Assembly: GCF_000949865.1 (NCBI RefSeq)
Contig: NZ_JWJH01000013.1
Coordinates: forward strand, 80,352-144,351
Reading direction: 5' to 3'
DNA from: Rhizobium nepotum 39/7
Lineage (GTDB): Bacteria > Pseudomonadota > Alphaproteobacteria > Rhizobiales > Rhizobiaceae
Length of the DNA stretch: 64,000 bases
Part shown: piece after piece, positions 61,534 to 64,000 of the stretch
Layout: each line of letters starts with the position of its first letter
Numbering within the stretch: the first letter of the stretch is position 1
Position numbers and translations under genes: made by a program
The notes under the pieces: generated by a model
Seen by the model: only the letters and a program-made list of their open reading frames with translations
What the model was told of the DNA's origin: nothing
Database searches by the model: none

Positions 61534-62705
61534 TTAATCCCGCGATCCTCAATAAAGTTATGGATGTCCGAGGTGTAGATGAGACGAGTCTTTCGGAAAC
61601 CTTGAAAATTAGCAAGGACCGATTTTCCGAAGCCCTTCGGGGTGACAGAATACCGACGAAAAATCAGATATTCAAAATTTCTTCGCTGCTTGCCGTTCCT
61701 GCATATGCGTTTTTTATGCCCGACTTCGATGTTGGTCATTCCGAGATAACAGATTTTCGGACTAGAAAACCAGTAAGGTTTAAGTTCGGGCTCTATGCTG
61801 GCAAATTCGAGAGTATATTTCGTCTCCGAGATTATCTAGCTGAGTTGTATACGAGGCTTGATATTGATGCGCCTCAAGAACTGATTTCTGAGCAACCCGA
61901 TGAAAACCCAGAGCAATTCGCCGCTACTATAGCTAAACTTCTGTCCGTCCATGATCTTCAGAAGAGCAGCAAGACAAAAAAAGACTTCTACAATTTACTT
62001 CGCGAAAAAATTGAAGACCTCGGTGTTTTCGTGATGCAGGATCATTATCTACCCGATGAAATCGATGGTGTAGCCTTGTACCACGCCAACTTCTCTTCCA
62101 ACATGATCTATGTGAACTCTTCCAAGCGTAACCATGGCGCAAAATCTTTTACGTTGGCACACGAGTTGGCTCACATCCTCGGCAAGAGGTCAGCGGTGAG
62201 TGACAACTACAAGTCTCGGAATGAAATTGAGAGATTTTGCAACAGATTTGCGGCATCTCTTCTAATTCCACGTGATATGTTTTTCGCTACAGTAGAGCAA
62301 AAGAGGCTGACGTTTTCCGATTATAATGAAGCAATCGAATCTGCTAAAGTTATTTCATCTGTATTCAAAACTAGCATCAGCGCTGCGCTCGTCCGAGCAA
62401 TTGAACTTGGTTTTGCTGAAAATCAATATTACAGCACTTTTGCCACAGGATTTGGATCTCCTGAATTTCCGGATACCTTGAAACCCAAAGGCGGGGGTGG
62501 CGGTGAAGAGGGTCCAGAGCCTGGTATTATTGACCTAGCGACGTTCGGGAAAAGGGCGGTCGCGGTTATCAACGAGGCACTCGCCTCCAACAAGACGACT
62601 GAATACGAGGTATTTAAAAAGACTGGACTATCCAGACGGCGTATCAGTGGGCTTCAATCAATATCTGCAAAGAAGAAGCTGACGATTGGAAGCAGCAATC
62701 TATGA
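61527..62705 (+). CDS. Xre-type HTH fused to an ImmA/IrrE metallopeptidase
   Basis: Protein of 392 residues. The N-terminal HTH (about 5-60) includes ETSLSETLKISKDRFSEALRGD. The ImmA/IrrE domain (about 150-300) has the zinc motif HELAH (His212-Glu213-His216) in SFTLAHELAHILG and the downstream ligand helix EIERFCNRFAASLLIP. A C-terminal Gly-rich linker (PKGGGGGEEGPEPG) leads to a further ~60-residue part that looks like a second HTH (YEVFKKTGLSRRRISGLQS). Such proteases cleave repressors to derepress mobile elements, or act in toxin-antitoxin and defence modules. The stop overlaps the next start by four bases. Confidence 0.85.
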   Translation: MPFNPAILNKVMDVRGVDETSLSETLKISKDRFSEALRGDRIPTKNQIFKISSLLAVPAYAFFMPDFDVGHSEITDFRTRKPVRFKFGLYAGKFESIFRLRDYLAELYTRLDIDAPQELISEQPDENPEQFAATIAKLLSVHDLQKSSKTKKDFYNLLREKIEDLGVFVMQDHYLPDEIDGVALYHANFSSNMIYVNSSKRNHGAKSFTLAHELAHILGKRSAVSDNYKSRNEIERFCNRFAASLLIPRDMFFATVEQKRLTFSDYNEAIESAKVISSVFKTSISAALVRAIELGFAENQYYSTFATGFGSPEFPDTLKPKGGGGGEEGPEPGIIDLATFGKRAVAVINEALASNKTTEYEVFKKTGLSRRRISGLQSISAKKKLTIGSSNL

Positions 62706-63106
62706 GTTCACTTTTAGAAACCTTTTTGGGGTACCAAATCTCAAGTTCGATAGATGCCACTGGAAAATGTTGTCATAGCGGTGACGCGAACAAGCCGTTT
62801 CACATATGTGAAATCGAAGCTGCTGAATTACAACGATTCGATCCCGATGCGTACCGTGCATTGATTGCATACGGCGCGACGGTTGAGAATGTAACAATTG
62901 AAGACTTGGATAAAGTCGGCGAGAAGGTTTCTTTATTAGGAGACATGCTCTCCGCACACGGTGATGGTACTAATGAGTTTCTTTACAAATACGCAATGTC
63001 TAAGCGAGTAAAGAAGCCCATTTTAATTTCAAAAAACGACCCACATTATTCTTTGCACGTTGAGTGTATCAAGAAATTTAAGAACCCAATGATCGAATTT
63101 CCGTAA
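62702..63106 (+). CDS. Hypothetical protein coupled to the Xre-ImmA/IrrE gene
   Basis: Soluble protein of 134 residues without membrane segments. It has a small cysteine/histidine cluster (GKCCHSGDANKPFHICEIE, about residues 21-39) and an acidic middle (VTIEDLDKVGEKVSLLGDMLSAHGDG), and ends KKPILISKNDPHYSLHVECIKKFKNPMIEFP in part. The ATGA overlap with the upstream gene shows translational coupling, as in regulator-protease/effector pairs. I do not recognise the family. It occupies the place where DUF4411-type partners sit in other ImmA/IrrE operons but does not resemble them. Confidence 0.65.
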   Translation: MSSLLETFLGYQISSSIDATGKCCHSGDANKPFHICEIEAAELQRFDPDAYRALIAYGATVENVTIEDLDKVGEKVSLLGDMLSAHGDGTNEFLYKYAMSKRVKKPILISKNDPHYSLHVECIKKFKNPMIEFP

Positions 63107-63421
63107 CGGCTCTCGCTCGTTGCGTGCCGACGCCACTTGGAAAACAGTGATCTGACAACGTGGGTTCAACCGACGGAATGCCTCTTCGTCTACGAGACTG
63201 GTAGCAGTCAGAATTATTAAGGCTCTAGAAAACCATGTCGGCGCACCTCTTCTGCGCAAGTGGCAAGCTGCACAGCCTTCTTCCTATCTCTTGTGTCATT
63301 TGGGTAAACCGTAGCAAGACAATCGCATGAGACACTTTCCGCGTCTTATTAGGGTTGATTTCAGCATTCTGAGACGCTATGACTCACAGATCTAGAACCA
63401 AATGATACAAAAGGGCGTCAG
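63107..63421. other. Intergenic region before the recombinase
   Basis: This 315-bp spacer holds the LysR remnant described separately. Upstream of the recombinase (63330-63421) the sequence is AT-rich, but no clear promoter pair or crossover palindrome is seen. Confidence 0.45.
63165..63263 (+). pseudogene. LysR-type HTH fragment
   Basis: One frame reads RRNASSSTRLVAVRIIKAL, then ENHVGAPLLRKWQ, matching the second half of a LysR-family helix-turn-helix (pattern S-x-x-V-S-x-x-I-K-x-L-E-x-x-x-G-x-x-L-L). No start and no effector domain follow; the frame stops about 50 bases further on. It is a decayed fragment, likely left from an earlier insertion or deletion in the island. Confidence 0.4.
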
Positions 63422-64000
63422 ATGTCAGTAATATACGGATATGCCAGAGTGTCGTCGGTCGATCAGGACTTGACCCTTCAGGAAGACGCCCTTCGTGCAG
63501 CCGGTGCAACGCTCATTCTCAAAGAAAAGAAAAGCGGCACAACGACTGAAGGCAGGGAAGAGCTTTCCAGACTGCTGGATTTTGTTCGGGAAGGTGACAC
63601 CATCATCATTACCCGTATCGACCGCCTAGCGCGCTCGATAGCCGACCTGTCCGCTATCGTGGACCGCCTGAAAGCCAAAGGCGTTTCACTGAAGGCAACG
63701 GAACAGCCAATCGATACCGGCACTCCAGCCGGAAAAGCCTTTCTCCAGATGCTTGGTGTCTTCGCTGAGTTCGAAACAGCCATTCGAAAAGAACGCCAAC
63801 TGGAGGGAATTGCCAAGGCGAAGAAGGAAGGCGTCTACAAGGGCAGGAAAGCCACTGTTGATGGCGCTAGGATCGCCGAGCTAGTGGCGGTTGGCAAAGG
63901 TCCAACCGAGATCGCCAAAACGCTTGGGATCGGTAGAGCTACCGTCTATCGATATCTCGAACCAAATGTGTTTAAGCATGGAATGTTGACCCCACTGGCG
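63422..64000 (+). CDS. Serine recombinase (resolvase/invertase family), cut by the window end
   Basis: 193 codons are visible without a stop; typical resolvases have 180-210 residues, so only a short tail is missing. The catalytic domain starts IYGYARVSSVDQDLTLQ with the nucleophile Ser11 and contains TIIITRIDRLARSIADL and GKAFLQMLGVFAEFETAIRKERQLEGIAKAK. The C-terminal HTH reads GKGPTEIAKTLGIGRATVYRYL. It is a small resolvase/invertase, not a large phage integrase. It could resolve cointegrates, invert a segment or move the island. Confidence 0.92.
   Translation, partial: MSVIYGYARVSSVDQDLTLQEDALRAAGATLILKEKKSGTTTEGREELSRLLDFVREGDTIIITRIDRLARSIADLSAIVDRLKAKGVSLKATEQPIDTGTPAGKAFLQMLGVFAEFETAIRKERQLEGIAKAKKEGVYKGRKATVDGARIAELVAVGKGPTEIAKTLGIGRATVYRYLEPNVFKHGMLTPLA

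Larger units (their letters stand above)
56294..64000. mobile_element. AT-rich genomic island, right end outside the window
   Basis: From 56294 the base composition falls visibly below that of the flanking operons, intergenic spaces lengthen, and the content changes to an Xre repressor, zinc-ribbon proteins, a P-loop ATPase, a Xre-ImmA/IrrE regulator and a serine recombinase. The left edge cuts a TPP riboswitch. The right edge and any att duplicate are not visible. 56294-56412 itself holds no gene; ATTAGCAATT occurs there twice in near-tandem (TATTAGCAATTCCATTAGCA). Confidence 0.65.

Overview
The window reads as the accessory-rich secondary (linear) chromosome of an Agrobacterium, of the A. 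tumefaciens/A. fabrum type. Three things point there. A minCDE operon sits among transport operons. A complete smo (sulfoquinovose mono-oxygenase) cluster is present in the order described for A. tumefaciens. A cog3964 amidohydrolase is present that resembles an enzyme characterised from Agrobacterium. Most of the first 56 kb is GC-rich and densely coded. The last 7.7 kb is visibly AT-richer and behaves like an inserted element.

Layout. 1-4975: a sugar ABC transporter (partial permease and binding protein) diverges from a ROK regulator, a Gfo/Idh/MocA dehydrogenase and a ThuA-like protein. 4982-10913: an amidase, a membrane GGDEF-EAL protein, and two paralogous periplasmic amino-acid-type binding proteins without permeases. 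10957-12798: minE, minD and minC on the minus strand, with a CtrA-type box upstream of minC. 13199-22345: a HAD phosphatase, then a FadR/UxuR-like regulator, a three-part TRAP transporter, a zinc dehydrogenase, mannonate dehydratase and a 2,5-dioxovalerate-type aldehyde dehydrogenase, together a sugar-acid route. A VanZ-like gene lies antisense among them. 22401-28477: a minus-strand operon of a signal-less SsuA-like protein, an SsuD-like monooxygenase and a TRAP transporter, divergent from an ArsR regulator and a GST. 28484-37938: a peptide-type ABC transporter with a SelA-like PLP enzyme, RidA, a cog3964 amidohydrolase and an IclR regulator. 38634-44564: an OPX-type polysaccharide export lipoprotein and an RND efflux pair. 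44636-54666: smoABC, smoD and smoEFGHI. SmoI releases sulfoquinovose from its glycoside, SmoEFGH imports it, SmoA and SmoC desulfurise it oxidatively, SmoB reduces the 6-oxo-glucose product to glucose, and SmoD is the likely regulator. Two near-identical 22-bp sites flank smoD. 54754-56055: a lone TadG-like protein.

56229-64000: a TPP riboswitch whose 3' half is missing marks the left edge of the AT-rich island. The island holds an Xre repressor with a palindromic operator, two zinc-ribbon membrane proteins, a secreted protein, a P-loop ATPase behind an attenuator-like hairpin, a 586-bp non-coding element built from nested inverted repeats, a divergent membrane-protein / Xre-ImmA-IrrE / unknown-protein module, a LysR remnant and a serine recombinase cut by the window end. 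The non-coding element and the ImmA/IrrE module are the best candidates for something undescribed.

No tRNA, rRNA or CRISPR array was seen. Functions are inferred by reading motifs; no database search was possible.
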